Counted from the first letter of the stretch, positions 1 through 9,815 are shown. The stretch is 64,000 nt of DNA from Paraburkholderia franconis (GCF_009362735.1 NZ_WHNP01000013.1:1-64000); one strand, 5' to 3'. Made by a program: numbers and translations. Notes: a model not told the origin generated them from the letters alone.

Positions 1-243
1 GGTCGGGAGGGGCGGCCGGACGGCCGTGCGCGTTGCGCGCCGAGGCCCGCCGCGCGTGCTTTGTGCATCGCACGGTAGTGTGGGTCGGCGTACAGATTCG
101 TCGGGTCGGGATTGTTTAAATCACGAGCAACGTCGAGGATGCCGCTCTTCGTTTCGTTCAATCAGGGAAGCCGCGCAGCTTGCCGTCGATGCGATAGCGT
201 GGGTTGCGGCGGTCAGGCGTGAACCTCGCGTTCAGGGACTTCG
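1..243. other. Left edge, no gene recognised
   Basis: No convincing coding region is visible here. The short open frames have arginine-rich compositions typical of shadow frames in GC-rich DNA. A run resembling a ribosome binding site (CAGGGA) lies about 7 bases before the ATG at 244. The gene to the left of the window cannot be identified. Confidence 0.5.
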
Positions 244-2145
244 ATGACACCTGTCGTTTTCGACGACTGTTTCGGCTGGCTCCATCCGGCGCAGGGGGGG
301 CACGGTGTCGTGTTGTGCAACCCGTTCGGCTATGACACGCTGTGCACGCATCGCGGCTGGCGTGCGCTGGCGCAGCGACTGTCGGCGGCGGGCATGCCCG
401 TGCTGCGCTTCGACTATCCGGGCGCGGGCGACTCGGCGGGCGTGGAAGAGGACGTGGGACGCATCGATGCATGGATCGCCAGCATCGCCAGCGCCGTGCA
501 ATGCCTGCGCGAGCGCACGGGTGTCGAGCGCGTATCGCTGTGCGGGTTGAGGCTCGGCGCGACCCTGGCCGCGCTCGCCGCGCAGCGCATCGGCGACATC
601 GACGGCCTCGTGATGCTGTCGCCCGTGGTGCTGGGCAAGAGCTATATCCGCGAGTTGCGCGCGCATCGTCAGGGCTGGCTCAGTACGCCGGCGGGCATCA
701 ACGCGGTGCCGATTCCCGATAACGCCGCGTATGTCGAAGCGTTCGGCTTCGGGCTGCATGGCGACGACATCGCGCAGCTTGCCGCAGTCGATCTGCGCAA
801 CGATACGCGCTCGCCTGCGCGGCGCGTGCTGATTTTCGAATCGAGCGACCGCGCGCGGCTTGCCGCGCTCGCGCAGCATTACATCGCGCATGGCGTCGAA
901 GTCGAGCGTCAGCCGTTCGAAGAGGCCGACCGGTTTCTCATCGAGGCGTTGTACAGCGTCGAGCCCGTTCAAGCGTTCGCGGCTGTCACGACGTGGTTCG
1001 CGGCGGGCGGCAGCGCCGAACGGCGCGATGCGCCCGTTGCGCCTGTAGCGCCTGTTGCGCAGATGGATCGGGCCGCTGCATGCGAAGGAAATGCCTGGCG
1101 CTGCGAGGAGCCCATGTTGCGGCTCACGCGCGAAGGCGCGAGCGAGTATCCCGTCGTGTTCGGCGATTATTTCGGCATCCATTGCAAGCCGGATGGGCCG
1201 CGCGCCGATGCACCCGCCGTGCTGTTCGTCAACACGGGCGCGAGCCACCATATCGGCGATGGCCGCATCTTCGTGCTGTTCGCGCGGCTGCTGGCCGCGC
1301 AAGGCATCGCGTCGCTGCGCATGGATCTGGGCGGACTCGGCGACAGTTCGCCCACCGCGCCGCATGTCGATCTGGACACGATTTACGCGGACCAGTCCCC
1401 GATCGATGCGATGGCGGGCGCCGACTGGCTGATCGCGCAGGGCCACTCGCGCATCGTCGCGTTCGGCGTATGCGGCGGCGCGTTCGTGAGCCTGCACGCG
1501 TGCGCGCGGCATCCGCAGATCGTCGGCTGCTATGGCGTGAACCTGCAGAAATTCATCTGGGACGGCATCGAGCTGACGGAGGCGACGGCGGGGCTCGCGC
1601 CCTCCGCCGTATTGCGACGCTCGGCGCTGAGCGTCGAAAAATGGAAGCGTGTGCTGCACGGCGAAAGCTCGCTCATGCGCGTGCTGCGCGGCCTGTCGAC
1701 GCGCTTCGCGCGCAGCGCGGGTCTGCGTGCTGCCGAATGGGTCAGGTCTTGCACGGGCATCTCGCTGTCGAAGGACGATGTACACGATCTGATGCGGAAG
1801 CTGCATGACAAGGGCGCCAATGTTCGGCTCGCCTATGGCGAGTTTGATCTTGGAATCGAAGAACTCAAGATCCAGTTCGGTTCGAGGCTGCGCGCATTGC
1901 GGCGCTACCCCGGCGTACGAACGATGACCTTGCCGCGGCTCGATCATGCGCTCTTCACTCGCGAAGCACGCGAGGCCGCGATCACGGGGGCGAACCAATG
2001 GTTGTTCGATAGCTTTGTCGAGGTATCCGCCGTGCGTGGACGATCCGGTTCCATGCCGCGAGAGGACGCGAAGGGCGACAGGGCTGCAGCCGCGGTGTCG
2101 GTGCCGACGCCGCACGGAACCTATTCTGACGGAGTGAGCTCATGA
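244..2145 (+). CDS. Tandem alpha/beta-hydrolase domain protein
   Basis: This 633-residue protein contains two alpha/beta-hydrolase-like halves, about residues 1-265 and 290-600. It resembles hydrolases associated with exosortase or polysaccharide loci. The usual GxSxG nucleophile elbow reads G-L-R-L-G in the first half, so the nucleophile position is Arg and that half is probably not catalytic. In the second half it reads G-V-C-G-G, which would give a Cys nucleophile, with a candidate Asp in AYGEFDLG and a candidate His in RLDHALF. It probably acts on an acyl or thioester substrate in the cytoplasm; no signal peptide is seen. The stop overlaps the start of the methyltransferase, so the two are translationally coupled. 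The substrate is unknown. Confidence 0.75.
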   Translation: MTPVVFDDCFGWLHPAQGGHGVVLCNPFGYDTLCTHRGWRALAQRLSAAGMPVLRFDYPGAGDSAGVEEDVGRIDAWIASIASAVQCLRERTGVERVSLCGLRLGATLAALAAQRIGDIDGLVMLSPVVLGKSYIRELRAHRQGWLSTPAGINAVPIPDNAAYVEAFGFGLHGDDIAQLAAVDLRNDTRSPARRVLIFESSDRARLAALAQHYIAHGVEVERQPFEEADRFLIEALYSVEPVQAFAAVTTWFAAGGSAERRDAPVAPVAPVAQMDRAAACEGNAWRCEEPMLRLTREGASEYPVVFGDYFGIHCKPDGPRADAPAVLFVNTGASHHIGDGRIFVLFARLLAAQGIASLRMDLGGLGDSSPTAPHVDLDTIYADQSPIDAMAGADWLIAQGHSRIVAFGVCGGAFVSLHACARHPQIVGCYGVNLQKFIWDGIELTEATAGLAPSAVLRRSALSVEKWKRVLHGESSLMRVLRGLSTRFARSAGLRAAEWVRSCTGISLSKDDVHDLMRKLHDKGANVRLAYGEFDLGIEELKIQFGSRLRALRRYPGVRTMTLPRLDHALFTREAREAAITGANQWLFDSFVEVSAVRGRSGSMPREDAKGDRAAAAVSVPTPHGTYSDGVSS

Positions 2146-2993
2146 CCTTGGAACTTCCAATGGATCGCATCAATCAGCAGGCGTGGAATTCACGCGATGC
2201 ATGGCGCGAATTCAACACCGAGAAAACCTGGAGCGATCTCGGCGAAGAGGCCGCATTCGCCTGGGTTGCCGCCGAGTGCGCGGGACAGCCGCTGCTCGAT
2301 ATCGGCATCGGCGCGGGCCGCACCGTGCCGCTGATGCGGGAAATTTCGACGAACTATGTGGGCATCGATTACACCGCCAAGCTGCTCGAGCAGTCGCAGC
2401 GGCGCTTTCCTGGCGTCGATCTTCGGCTGATGGACGCGCGCGACATGGCGGCGCTGCCGTCCGATCACTTCGCGTTGTGCGCGTTCAGCTGGAACGGCAT
2501 CGATTGCGTCGACTATGAAGACCGCGAGCGCATTCTGCGGGAAATGTACCGCGTGACGAAGCCAGGTGGGGTGGTGCTGTTCTCGAGTCACAATCGCGAA
2601 GGCCCGGGCTTTCAGGAGAGCCCTCGCAACCTGCTGCCGCGTTTTTCGGTCAACCCTGCGCGATTCGGCTGGCGCGTGTTGCGCTCGATGCATCAGTTGC
2701 CGCAGGCCGTCTACAACTACCGCCGTAACGCAAAGCTGCATCGCGACTTCGAAGGCTATTCGATCAAAACGGCCGCCGCGCATTACTTCGGCATTGTGAT
2801 CGTCTACACGACGCTGCGGGAGCAACGGCGGCAGCTCAGGCAACTGGGGTTCGCCATCGATGCCGTGTTCAATAGCTGCGACGGCCAGTCCATTCCCGAA
2901 CAGGCGCAGACCAGCGATGCCTGGTGGTTTCACTTCATTGCGCGCAAGCCATTGACGTCGGCGCCCGTGCCAGACACGCATCCCACGGCATGA
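2142..2993 (+). CDS. Class I SAM-dependent methyltransferase
   Basis: This 283-residue protein has a Rossmann methyltransferase core. Motif I is seen as LLDIGIGAGRTVPLM near residues 50-65, the acidic residue of motif II follows in YVGID, and a post-motif region LREMYRVTKPGGVVLFSSH matches the Methyltransf_11 fold. The C-terminal third (from about residue 165) is specific to this protein and probably forms the substrate pocket. Its ATG overlaps the hydrolase stop by four bases (ATGA), so the two products probably work on the same molecule. The methyl acceptor cannot be named from sequence. Confidence 0.8.
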   Translation: MTLELPMDRINQQAWNSRDAWREFNTEKTWSDLGEEAAFAWVAAECAGQPLLDIGIGAGRTVPLMREISTNYVGIDYTAKLLEQSQRRFPGVDLRLMDARDMAALPSDHFALCAFSWNGIDCVDYEDRERILREMYRVTKPGGVVLFSSHNREGPGFQESPRNLLPRFSVNPARFGWRVLRSMHQLPQAVYNYRRNAKLHRDFEGYSIKTAAAHYFGIVIVYTTLREQRRQLRQLGFAIDAVFNSCDGQSIPEQAQTSDAWWFHFIARKPLTSAPVPDTHPTA

Positions 2994-3006
2994 CGGATGC
3001 GCCTGT

Positions 3007-3032
3007 GTGACGCCGCGCGCGAGCGGCGTCAC
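3007..3032 (+). terminator. Perfect 10-bp hairpin after methyltransferase
   Basis: GTGACGCCGC and GCGGCGTCAC pair perfectly around a six-base loop, 13 bases after the methyltransferase stop. No T-tract follows, so this may act as a 3' stabilising hairpin or a Rho-assisted end rather than a classical intrinsic terminator. Confidence 0.55.
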
Positions 3033-3216
3033 GCCAGGGCGACCCGACTCACGTCCTACGGGGATGCGTGTGCGCTGCAATGGCAGTCACGATCGGTCAA
3101 TTCATCAGGCTACGTGTGCTCACGAACAGTGAATCGTGTTCACGGTTGCTTCAATGGTTGCATGCGGCGCAGCGTAGCGTCGAAGCGTCGCGCGCGGACG
3201 ATGAACGAGGTTTGGC

Positions 3217-3768
3217 ATGGAGCGAGGATCGCAGATGAACGCCAGAAGGCTCCCCGTCGACGCTATAGACGTTGCATGTGCACCTGTCTTCGACGAGCGC
3301 CGCTTTCGCCACGCCCTCGGCCGCTTTGCAACAGGCGTCGTCGTGATATCGAGCGGCTGCGGTGAATCTTTGCACGCGATGACGGCCAACGCGTTCATGT
3401 CCGGCTCGCTGAATCCGCCGCTGATCGTCGTGTCGGTCGGCACGCGCGCGCGGATGCACGAAAGGTTGATGGATGACACGCACTTCGGCGTGAGCGTGCT
3501 GTCGAATGACCAGGAGCCGCACAGCCGCCATTTCGCGGGCGAACCGCAGACGTGGCTCGTGCCCTGTTTCGCCGCCGTCGACGGACTGCCTGGCGTGATG
3601 CTGCTGGAGAGGGCGGTCGCACGTTTTGCAGCCCGTATCGTCGATCGGCATCCTTGCGGCGATCACACGTTGTTCATCGGTGAAGTACTGGTTTTCTCGC
3701 TCGACGAACAGGCGCCGCTGGTGTTTTTCGGCGGACGCTACGCGTCGGTGGCGAACGGACCTTGTTGA
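3217..3768 (+). CDS. Flavin reductase-like FMN-binding protein
   Basis: This protein (183 residues, or 177 from the alternative ATG at 3235) matches the flavin reductase-like domain of the HpaC/RutF type. The pattern begins FRHALGRFATGVVVIS, followed by AMTANAFMSGSLNPPLIVVSV, the FMN-binding strand-loop. Such proteins supply reduced FMN to a partner monooxygenase or act as stand-alone FMN oxidoreductases. Both candidate starts have a plausible GAGG ribosome binding site. No monooxygenase lies beside it; ssuD at 23.2 kb needs reduced flavin but is far away. The physiological partner is therefore unknown. Confidence 0.75.
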   Translation: MERGSQMNARRLPVDAIDVACAPVFDERRFRHALGRFATGVVVISSGCGESLHAMTANAFMSGSLNPPLIVVSVGTRARMHERLMDDTHFGVSVLSNDQEPHSRHFAGEPQTWLVPCFAAVDGLPGVMLLERAVARFAARIVDRHPCGDHTLFIGEVLVFSLDEQAPLVFFGGRYASVANGPC

Positions 3769-4141
3769 TGGAGGAATAGCAGAAGCGGATTGTGCGTTGC
3801 GATCGGCAGCGCTGCGTGAATTTGCATGCGGACTGCTAATTGATGCGATCGGAAACGACGTAATCAAAGTAACGGGTAGATGGCGGAAAAATGCTTGCGT
3901 GCCTTTCTTCGATGCAATTTTTCCCCGTTGCGCACGCTGCTGCGATGCGCTGCTTCACTTCGCTTCACGACGCGTTACACGAAAGAAACAATTCATCGGA
4001 GGGAATACCCTGTCAAGGAGATTCCCGACTGGCGTATCAGGATAAAGCGACGCAACGTACTGTTGGCTATCTATCAGAAGATGACACGAGGGCGCGTGAT
4101 CAACACTTATCGCAGGCGAGAAACGCCTCATCGGGGAGAGC
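3769..4141. other. 373-bp intergenic region before the FadR-type regulator
   Basis: This stretch is less GC-rich than its neighbours and contains no convincing gene. It should hold the promoter and probable self-regulatory operator of the downstream FadR-family regulator. A GGGGAGAG ribosome binding site lies just before its start. No clear dyad operator was identified by eye. Confidence 0.5.
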
Positions 4142-4861
4142 ATGATGATGGAACAAACCAATAAAGAACGGTCCTTGGTCAGCAAGGTCATGGACGGGCT
4201 CGTGACCGGGATCGTCGAAGAGAAATACGGCGCGGTGCTCCCACCGCAAGACGTATTGTCGAAGGAATTCGACGTGAGCCGAACGGTGATGCGCGAGGCG
4301 CTGTCGATGCTGCTCGCGCGGCACATGCTCGACGTGCGGCCGAAGATCGGCACGCGCATACGTCCGATGCACGACTGGCGGATGATCGACGAGGACGTCG
4401 TGAACTGGCGCTTTCGCGCGAAGCCCGACCCGATGTTTCTGCGCGACGTGATCGAGTTCCGTGTGCTGATCGAGCCGCGCGCCGCGGCGCAGGCGGCGAC
4501 GCGCGGCAACGCGTCGGACATCGCCGCGATCCGCGATGCGTTTGAGGCGTTCCGTACCAGCCCGCCCGGCGAGCCCGGCCATCAGACGGCGGACGAAGCG
4601 CTGCATACGCGCATCGTCGTCGCGAGCGGCAACCAGTTCTTCCAGCAGATGGCGGCCATCATTCGCGGCGCGCTGTCGGCGCTCAAGCCGCTCGTCGAGC
4701 AGCCGCCGGGCGCATGGGACGAAACGGTGAAACTGCATTCGCGCGTCGTCGAGGCAATCGAGGCGCACGATGCGAAGGAAGCGGAAGCGGCGTCGATGGC
4801 GGTGATCGACTATTCGATGAGCCGCCTGAGCGTGTCGATGCCCGACGCGCAGACGGAATAG
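4142..4861 (+). CDS. FadR/GntR-family transcriptional regulator
   Basis: This 239-residue protein has an N-terminal winged helix of the GntR family, with QDVLSKEFDVSRTVMREALSML as the recognition region at about residues 37-59. The C-terminal all-alpha FCD ligand domain includes FRVLIEPRAAAQAA. The overall pattern resembles DgoR/LldR-type regulators of sugar-acid or hydroxy-acid catabolism. The start is the first of consecutive ATG codons behind a GGGGAGAG site. The next gene is a Gfo/Idh/MocA oxidoreductase about 110 bp downstream, a possible target. The effector is unknown. Confidence 0.85.
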   Translation: MMMEQTNKERSLVSKVMDGLVTGIVEEKYGAVLPPQDVLSKEFDVSRTVMREALSMLLARHMLDVRPKIGTRIRPMHDWRMIDEDVVNWRFRAKPDPMFLRDVIEFRVLIEPRAAAQAATRGNASDIAAIRDAFEAFRTSPPGEPGHQTADEALHTRIVVASGNQFFQQMAAIIRGALSALKPLVEQPPGAWDETVKLHSRVVEAIEAHDAKEAEAASMAVIDYSMSRLSVSMPDAQTE

Positions 4862-4970
4862 AGCTGCAAGCAGAATTCCGCCAGGCCGCAAGCGCCTGTC
4901 CGGCGAAGTGGGAGACGACATCGGCGACAATGTCGGCTGTCACTCACCGATCAGGATTTTCTTGCGACCG

Positions 4971-5975
4971 ATGAACAACGCAGCTACGCACGACCCGTCC
5001 GCACATCACGCCACGATACGCTGGGGCATCGTGGGCGCAGGCCGCATCGCCCACCGCTTCGCGCAGAGCCTCGCGCACGTCCCGAACGCGCGCCTCGCGG
5101 CCGTATGGTCGCGCCGCCGCGCACCCACCGAGGCATTTGCGCAGCAGCATGGCGGCGCAGCGCCCGACAGCTTCGACGCGCTGCTTCGGAGCGGAATCGA
5201 CGCGCTCTATATCGCGACGATGCAGGACAGCCACGCGCATTACGCGTGCGCCGCGCTCGAGGCCGGCATCCACGTGCTGTGCGAAAAGCCCGCGACGGTG
5301 AATGCGGCGCAACTGGCGCGCGTGATCGACAGCGCGCGCGCTTCGCAGCGGCTCTTCATGGAAGCGATGAAGCCGCCGTTCTATCCGCTCTACCGGAAAC
5401 TGCGCGAGCATCTTTCCGCCGAACCCATCGGCGATATCGGCCTCGTGCGTGCGGGCTGCTCGGTGCCCGGCGTGCCCGACGATCATCCGTCGCTGTCGTT
5501 CGAACAGGCGGGCGGCGCGCTGCTCGATATCGGCATCTACGAGATGTTCCTCGCCGTCGACTGGCTCGGCGCGCCGCTCGACGTGCAGACGCTGGGACGG
5601 CTTGGATCTACGGGCGTCGATACGTTCGCAAGCCTCAATAGCCGGCACGAAAAGGGCATCGCGCAGCTCTTCTGCGGGCTCGACCTGTTCGGCAAGGGCG
5701 ATGCGTTTATCGCGGGCACGCGCGGCAACATGACGATTCACGAGAACTGGTGGAATCCGTCGCGCGCGACGGTGCGTTATGTCGACGGACGGGTCGTCGA
5801 GCTCGATGCGCCGTTCGAAGGCGGTGGCCTGAACTACGAGACGCAGCACTTCTGCGACCTGATTCGCGACGGGCAGCTCGAAAGCCCGATCATGACGCAC
5901 GCAAAGTCGCACCAGATGATCTCGATGGCCGATGCGGCGCGCGCGGCGCTGGGGCTGACGTTTCCCTGCGAGTGA
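4971..5975 (+). CDS. Gfo/Idh/MocA-family oxidoreductase
   Basis: This 334-residue protein begins with an NAD(P)-binding Rossmann fold, seen as WGIVGAGRIAHRFAQSL near residue 15. It contains the family EKP motif (HVLCEKPATVN), whose Lys is normally catalytic. The C-terminal alpha/beta domain carries GGALLDIGIYEM, typical of dihydrodiol or sugar dehydrogenases of this family. The ATG at 4971 was chosen because upstream in-frame sequence is not conserved-looking and the Rossmann strand starts shortly after it. It follows the FadR-type regulator on the same strand. The sugar or polyol substrate is not evident. Confidence 0.85.
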   Translation: MNNAATHDPSAHHATIRWGIVGAGRIAHRFAQSLAHVPNARLAAVWSRRRAPTEAFAQQHGGAAPDSFDALLRSGIDALYIATMQDSHAHYACAALEAGIHVLCEKPATVNAAQLARVIDSARASQRLFMEAMKPPFYPLYRKLREHLSAEPIGDIGLVRAGCSVPGVPDDHPSLSFEQAGGALLDIGIYEMFLAVDWLGAPLDVQTLGRLGSTGVDTFASLNSRHEKGIAQLFCGLDLFGKGDAFIAGTRGNMTIHENWWNPSRATVRYVDGRVVELDAPFEGGGLNYETQHFCDLIRDGQLESPIMTHAKSHQMISMADAARAALGLTFPCE

Positions 5976-6011
5976 AGCTGCCCGCATCGCATGCGCGGTG
6001 GTAGGATCAGC

Positions 6012-6045
6012 GCGGACCGGATTCCACGGTCCGCTTTCGTTTTCC
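6012..6045 (+). terminator. Intrinsic terminator
   Basis: GCGGACCG (6012-6019) pairs with CGGTCCGC (6027-6034) around a seven-base loop, followed by TTTCGTTTTCC. It lies between the oxidoreductase and the signal peptidase gene and should end the upstream transcript. Confidence 0.75.
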
Positions 6046-6073
6046 TTCAGGTGTCGTCGAAAGGAGCGCGATC

Positions 6074-6766
6074 ATGCGCATGCTGGTCCGGCTGTGGCGC
6101 GAGAACAAGAGTCTCGTTGCGTTTATCGTCTTGATGGTGCTGTTTCGCAGCGCGATCGCCGACTGGAATGTCGTGCCGAGCGGCTCGATGCTGCCGACGA
6201 TACGCGAGGGCGACCGCATCCTCGTCGACAAGATGGCCTACGATCTGCGCATTCCGCTCACGCATATCGCGCTCGTGCATTTGCACGATCCGCAGCGCGG
6301 CGACATCGTGACGGTCGATTCGTCGGCGGCGCACGAGCTGATCGTCAAGCGCCTGATCGGCCTGCCGGGCGATACCGTCGAGATGCGCGACAACGTGCTG
6401 TATGTGAATGGCGTGCGCGCGAGCTATCAACCGCTCGCGCTCGCGCCGCTGCCCGGCGACGCCGTGTCGCCCGGCGACTATCTGACCGAGCGCTTCGCGG
6501 GCTTCTCGCACGTCGTGCGGCTCTCGGAACTCGCGCCGAGCCCGCGCAGCTCGTTCGGCCCCGTGACGGTGCCGCCCGACGAGTATCTGATGCTCGGCGA
6601 CAATCGCGACGACAGCGCGGACTCGCGCTACTTCGGCTTTTTTCCGCGTGACGAGCTGATGGGGCGCACGCGCCGTGTCGCGTACTCGCTCGATCCCGAC
6701 CATTACTACAAGCCGCGTTTCGACCGTTTCGGCGCGCGGCTCGATGCGTTGGCGGCCGTGCGGTGA
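6074..6766 (+). CDS. lepB: Signal peptidase I
   Basis: This 230-residue type I signal peptidase cleaves Sec and Tat signal peptides on the periplasmic face of the inner membrane. One transmembrane segment spans about residues 13-30. The catalytic Ser38 sits in VVPSGSMLPT and the general-base Lys92 in IVKRLIGLPGD; the box GDNRDDSADSRYFG closes the family signature near residue 180. An AAGGAG site precedes the ATG. It is shorter than the classical 300-residue LepB encoded with lepA and rnc, so it is probably a second, paralogous peptidase; neither partner gene is nearby. Convergent with pyrD. Confidence 0.88.
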   Translation: MRMLVRLWRENKSLVAFIVLMVLFRSAIADWNVVPSGSMLPTIREGDRILVDKMAYDLRIPLTHIALVHLHDPQRGDIVTVDSSAAHELIVKRLIGLPGDTVEMRDNVLYVNGVRASYQPLALAPLPGDAVSPGDYLTERFAGFSHVVRLSELAPSPRSSFGPVTVPPDEYLMLGDNRDDSADSRYFGFFPRDELMGRTRRVAYSLDPDHYYKPRFDRFGARLDALAAVR

Positions 6767-6846
6767 TGGCGCGCGAGACGCGCCGCCTCAGGATTTGATG
6801 CCCATTTCACGCGTGGATGCGCCCACGCGCGACGCGGCCTCGATGA

Positions 6847-7881
6847 TTACGCCGGGCGCTTTGCCAGCGCCTGCGCGCATTCGGCGACGAGGGCAGGGCC
6901 GCGGTAGATGAAGCCCGTATAGAGCTGCACGAGCGACGCGCCCGCGTCGAGCTTCGCTTGCGCGTCCGCACCCGAAAAAATGCCGCCCACGCCGATGATC
7001 GGCACGTCGTTGCCGACCTGCGCATGCAGCTTGCGGATCACTTCATTCGACGCGTCGAACACCGGCCGTCCCGACAGGCCGCCCGCTTCGTCGGCGTGCG
7101 GCAGGCCTTGCACGGCCGCGCGCGACAGCGTCGTGTTGGTCGCGATCACGCCTTCGAAACTGTGACGCAACAGCGTGTCGGCGATCGCCTTGATCTGCTC
7201 GTCGTCGAGATCGGGCGCGATCTTCAGCGCGAGCGGGACGAGCTTGCCGTGCAGATCGGCGAGGCGCTGCTGCTTGTCCTTGAGCGCCGCGAGCAATGCG
7301 TCGAGCTCGTCGGCCCCTTGCAGCTGGCGCAGATTCTTCGTGTTCGGCGACGAAATGTTGACGGTCACATAGCTCGCGAACGGATAGACGCGCTCGAGGC
7401 AGTACAGGTAGTCGTCGGCGGCGCGTTCGATGGGGGTGTCGGCGTTCTTGCCGATGTTCAGGCCGAGCACGCCGCGATAGCGCGCGGCCTGCACGTTCTT
7501 CACGAACTGCTCGACGCCCGCGTTGTTGAAGCCCATCCGGTTGATCACGGCATTCGCCTGCGGCAGGCGGAACATGCGCGGGCGCGGATTGCCCGGCTGC
7601 GCGCGCGGCGTCACCGTGCCGACTTCGATAAAGCCGAAACCGAGCGCGGCCAGGCCGTCGATGCACGCGCCATCCTTGTCCAGCCCGGCCGCGAGTCCGA
7701 CGGGATTCCTGAACGTCAGGCCCATCACGGTGCGCGGCGAATCGGGCACGTGCGGCGCGAGCGCGCCCGCCACGCCGGCGCGTCCGGCGGCGCCGAGCAG
7801 GCGCAAGGTCAGATGGTGGGCGTCTTCCGCGTCCATGCGAAAGAGTTGAGCGCGTACGAGCGGATAAAGGGAACTGAACAC
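6847..7881 (-). CDS. pyrD: Dihydroorotate dehydrogenase (quinone), class 2
   Basis: This enzyme oxidises dihydroorotate to orotate in pyrimidine synthesis, passing electrons to membrane quinone. Its 344 residues include the class 2 N-terminal extension ([13 protein letters not shown]) that contacts the membrane, the FMN-binding core ([15 protein letters not shown]), [11 protein letters not shown] with the catalytic Ser region, and the C-terminal phosphate-binding [10 protein letters not shown] followed by [13 protein letters not shown]. The start is a GTG at 7881, which gives the expected family N terminus. It is convergent with lepB. Confidence 0.95.
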   Translation of the reverse strand: MFSSLYPLVRAQLFRMDAEDAHHLTLRLLGAAGRAGVAGALAPHVPDSPRTVMGLTFRNPVGLAAGLDKDGACIDGLAALGFGFIEVGTVTPRAQPGNPRPRMFRLPQANAVINRMGFNNAGVEQFVKNVQAARYRGVLGLNIGKNADTPIERAADDYLYCLERVYPFASYVTVNISSPNTKNLRQLQGADELDALLAALKDKQQRLADLHGKLVPLALKIAPDLDDEQIKAIADTLLRHSFEGVIATNTTLSRAAVQGLPHADEAGGLSGRPVFDASNEVIRKLHAQVGNDVPIIGVGGIFSGADAQAKLDAGASLVQLYTGFIYRGPALVAECAQALAKRPA

Positions 7882-8066
7882 GGCGGGGCGCCTGGCGGCT
7901 GAAAATGAGAACCCGCTATTTTAACGGTTCGGCGCAGCGGCTATGAGCGTTTTGGGTTTCTTGCGCGGTTGCGCGGACAGGCGGGTTGTGAGGCGAGACG
8001 CGCGTTGCGGAACGGCGTCGGGCTCGTGGATAGTCGTCGCAAGTCCCGCGCGCGAGGCGGGGCTGC

Positions 8067-8906
8067 TCAACCGCGGCCGATGTGCAGCACGCGCGAGCCG
8101 GCTTTTGCGGCATCGACGGGCGAGAGGTCGGGCGCGACGGGATCGAGCACCTTCCAGGCGCCGTCGAAAAGCCCTTCGAGCGGCGTGAAATTGGCCTTGT
8201 AGGCCATTTTCGGACTCTCGCGTATCCAGTAGCCGAGGTACACGTGCGGCAGCTTCAGGCTGCGCGCCTGTTCGATCTGCCAAAGGATGTTGTAGGTGCC
8301 GTAGCTCGTGTGCAGCTGGTCAGGATCGAAGAACGTGTACACCGACGACAGCCCGTCGCCGAGAATGTCGATCATGCTGACCATGCGCAGCGTGCCCGGC
8401 ATGTCCGGATGACCCGCATAGCCGGGAATGGCCGGCTCGCGGAATTCGACGAGACGCGAATTGATCCTGCTTTGTAGCAGGAACTGCTCGTACTGGTCGC
8501 GGCTGTCGCGGTCCATGCCGCCGCCCGCGTGCCGCGCCGACTGATAGCGCATGTAGAGCGCATAGTGCTCTTCGTCGTAATGCAGCGGGGAGACGGTCGC
8601 GATCAGATCGCCGTGTTTTTTCCATACGCGGCGCTGCGTGCGGTTCGGCTTGAAGCGCTCGACGGGCACGCGCACGGGCACGCATGCGCGGCAGCCGTCG
8701 CAATAGGGCCGGTACGTGAACACGCCCGAGCGGCGAAAGCCCGCGCGAACGAGCTCGGTGTAGACGTCGGAGTTGATCAGATGGCTGGGCGTGGCGACCT
8801 GCGAGCGCGCAACGCGCCCTTCCAGATAGCTGCAAGGGTAAGGCGCTGTTGCATAGAATTGCAGCGCCGAAAGCGGTGAAAGCGGCAGCTCATTCGGGTG
8901 AGTCAC
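8067..8906 (-). CDS. bpt: Aspartate/glutamate leucyltransferase (N-degron enzyme)
   Basis: Bpt transfers Leu from Leu-tRNA to proteins with N-terminal Asp or Glu, marking them for ClpS/ClpAP degradation. The 279-residue form starts at GTG 8906 (V-T-H-P-N-E-L-P), preceded by a GAGAG site; longer in-frame upstream sequence looks non-coding. The four-Cys type N-terminal region (YPCSYL, then YCDGCRAC) and the fold of the ATE family are seen, with [21 protein letters not shown] near the C terminus. Its neighbour aat encodes the second leucyl transferase of the bacterial pathway. Confidence 0.92.
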   Translation of the reverse strand: MTHPNELPLSPLSALQFYATAPYPCSYLEGRVARSQVATPSHLINSDVYTELVRAGFRRSGVFTYRPYCDGCRACVPVRVPVERFKPNRTQRRVWKKHGDLIATVSPLHYDEEHYALYMRYQSARHAGGGMDRDSRDQYEQFLLQSRINSRLVEFREPAIPGYAGHPDMPGTLRMVSMIDILGDGLSSVYTFFDPDQLHTSYGTYNILWQIEQARSLKLPHVYLGYWIRESPKMAYKANFTPLEGLFDGAWKVLDPVAPDLSPVDAAKAGSRVLHIGRG

Positions 8907-9047
8907 GTTAGCAGCTCTCGAAGCGTTTCTGGTTTTGCAAATCCGGCTGTCTGCTGGCAATTGCTGGTGACGGGTGGCAGTTGGCCCGCAAAATGCCGGA
9001 CGCACACGTCCATCGTGGTTATCGTCGTCTGCGCGGCGGCGCTCACG

Positions 9048-9794
9048 TCATGCCGACGGCAGGGCCGGCATGATCAGATCGCGCAGCACAGTCTTGTCGA
9101 ATGGCCAAGGGATCGGCGCGGCGTCGACGGAAGCACGCACATGCGCGACAAACGCCTTGCGCGCGATCTCGCGGCCGCCCAGCGACGCCAGATGAGACGT
9201 GTTCTGCTGGCAGTCTATCATTTCTATTTCATGGCGTCGCAAGTGGAAGACGAGCGCGGAGAGCGCGATTTTCGACGCATCCGTCACTTCCGCATACATC
9301 GATTCGCCGAAGAACATCTTGCCGAACGACACGCCATACAAACCGCCGACGCGTTTGCCTCGATGCCAGGTCTCGACACTGTGCGCGTCGCCGTGGCGAT
9401 GCAGCGACGTGTATGCCTCGATCACATCCGACGTGATCCACGTGCCGCGCTGGCCGTGACGCGGCGCGAGCGCGCAGGCGCGCATCACGGCGGGAAAGTC
9501 GACGTCGACGCGGATTTCCCAGGCGTCGTCGCGCAACACGCGCTTGAGCGTCTTCTTCAGCGACGGCGAGACCTTGAACTCGCGCGGACGCAGGATCATG
9601 CGCGGATCGGGCGTCCACCAGAGCACGGGCTGGCCGTCCGAATACCACGGGAAAATCCCGTGCCGGTACGCATCGATCAGCCGCGAAGGCAGCAGGTCGG
9701 CGCTCGCGGCGAGCAGGCCGGGCGCGCCGCTCGCCGCGGACAGCGCGCGTTCGACGGGCGGAAACGGATCGTCGGGGCCTAGCCAGGGAACCAT
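9048..9794 (-). CDS. aat: Leucyl/phenylalanyl-tRNA--protein transferase
   Basis: Aat adds Leu or Phe to N-terminal Lys or Arg of proteins, creating primary N-degrons. This 248-residue protein shows the family blocks [21 protein letters not shown], then [24 protein letters not shown], and [18 protein letters not shown]. It lies upstream of bpt on the same strand, separated by about 140 bp. The pairing puts both leucylation branches of the pathway at one locus; clpS is not in the window. Confidence 0.95.
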   Translation of the reverse strand: MVPWLGPDDPFPPVERALSAASGAPGLLAASADLLPSRLIDAYRHGIFPWYSDGQPVLWWTPDPRMILRPREFKVSPSLKKTLKRVLRDDAWEIRVDVDFPAVMRACALAPRHGQRGTWITSDVIEAYTSLHRHGDAHSVETWHRGKRVGGLYGVSFGKMFFGESMYAEVTDASKIALSALVFHLRRHEIEMIDCQQNTSHLASLGGREIARKAFVAHVRASVDAAPIPWPFDKTVLRDLIMPALPSA

Positions 9795-9815
9795 GCTGCC
9801 TTGGTGGTCGTGACG

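Noticed and set aside
232..2115. Long minus-strand frame opposite the tandem hydrolase gene
   Set aside because: Its translation is Arg/His/Ala-rich and matches no fold; it is a shadow of high-GC third positions in the plus-strand gene, which has clear hydrolase motifs.
3124..3143. Inverted repeat GTGAA-N5-TTCAC upstream of the flavin reductase
   Set aside because: Arms of only five bases with no adjacent regulator; likely to occur by chance in a 220-bp gap.
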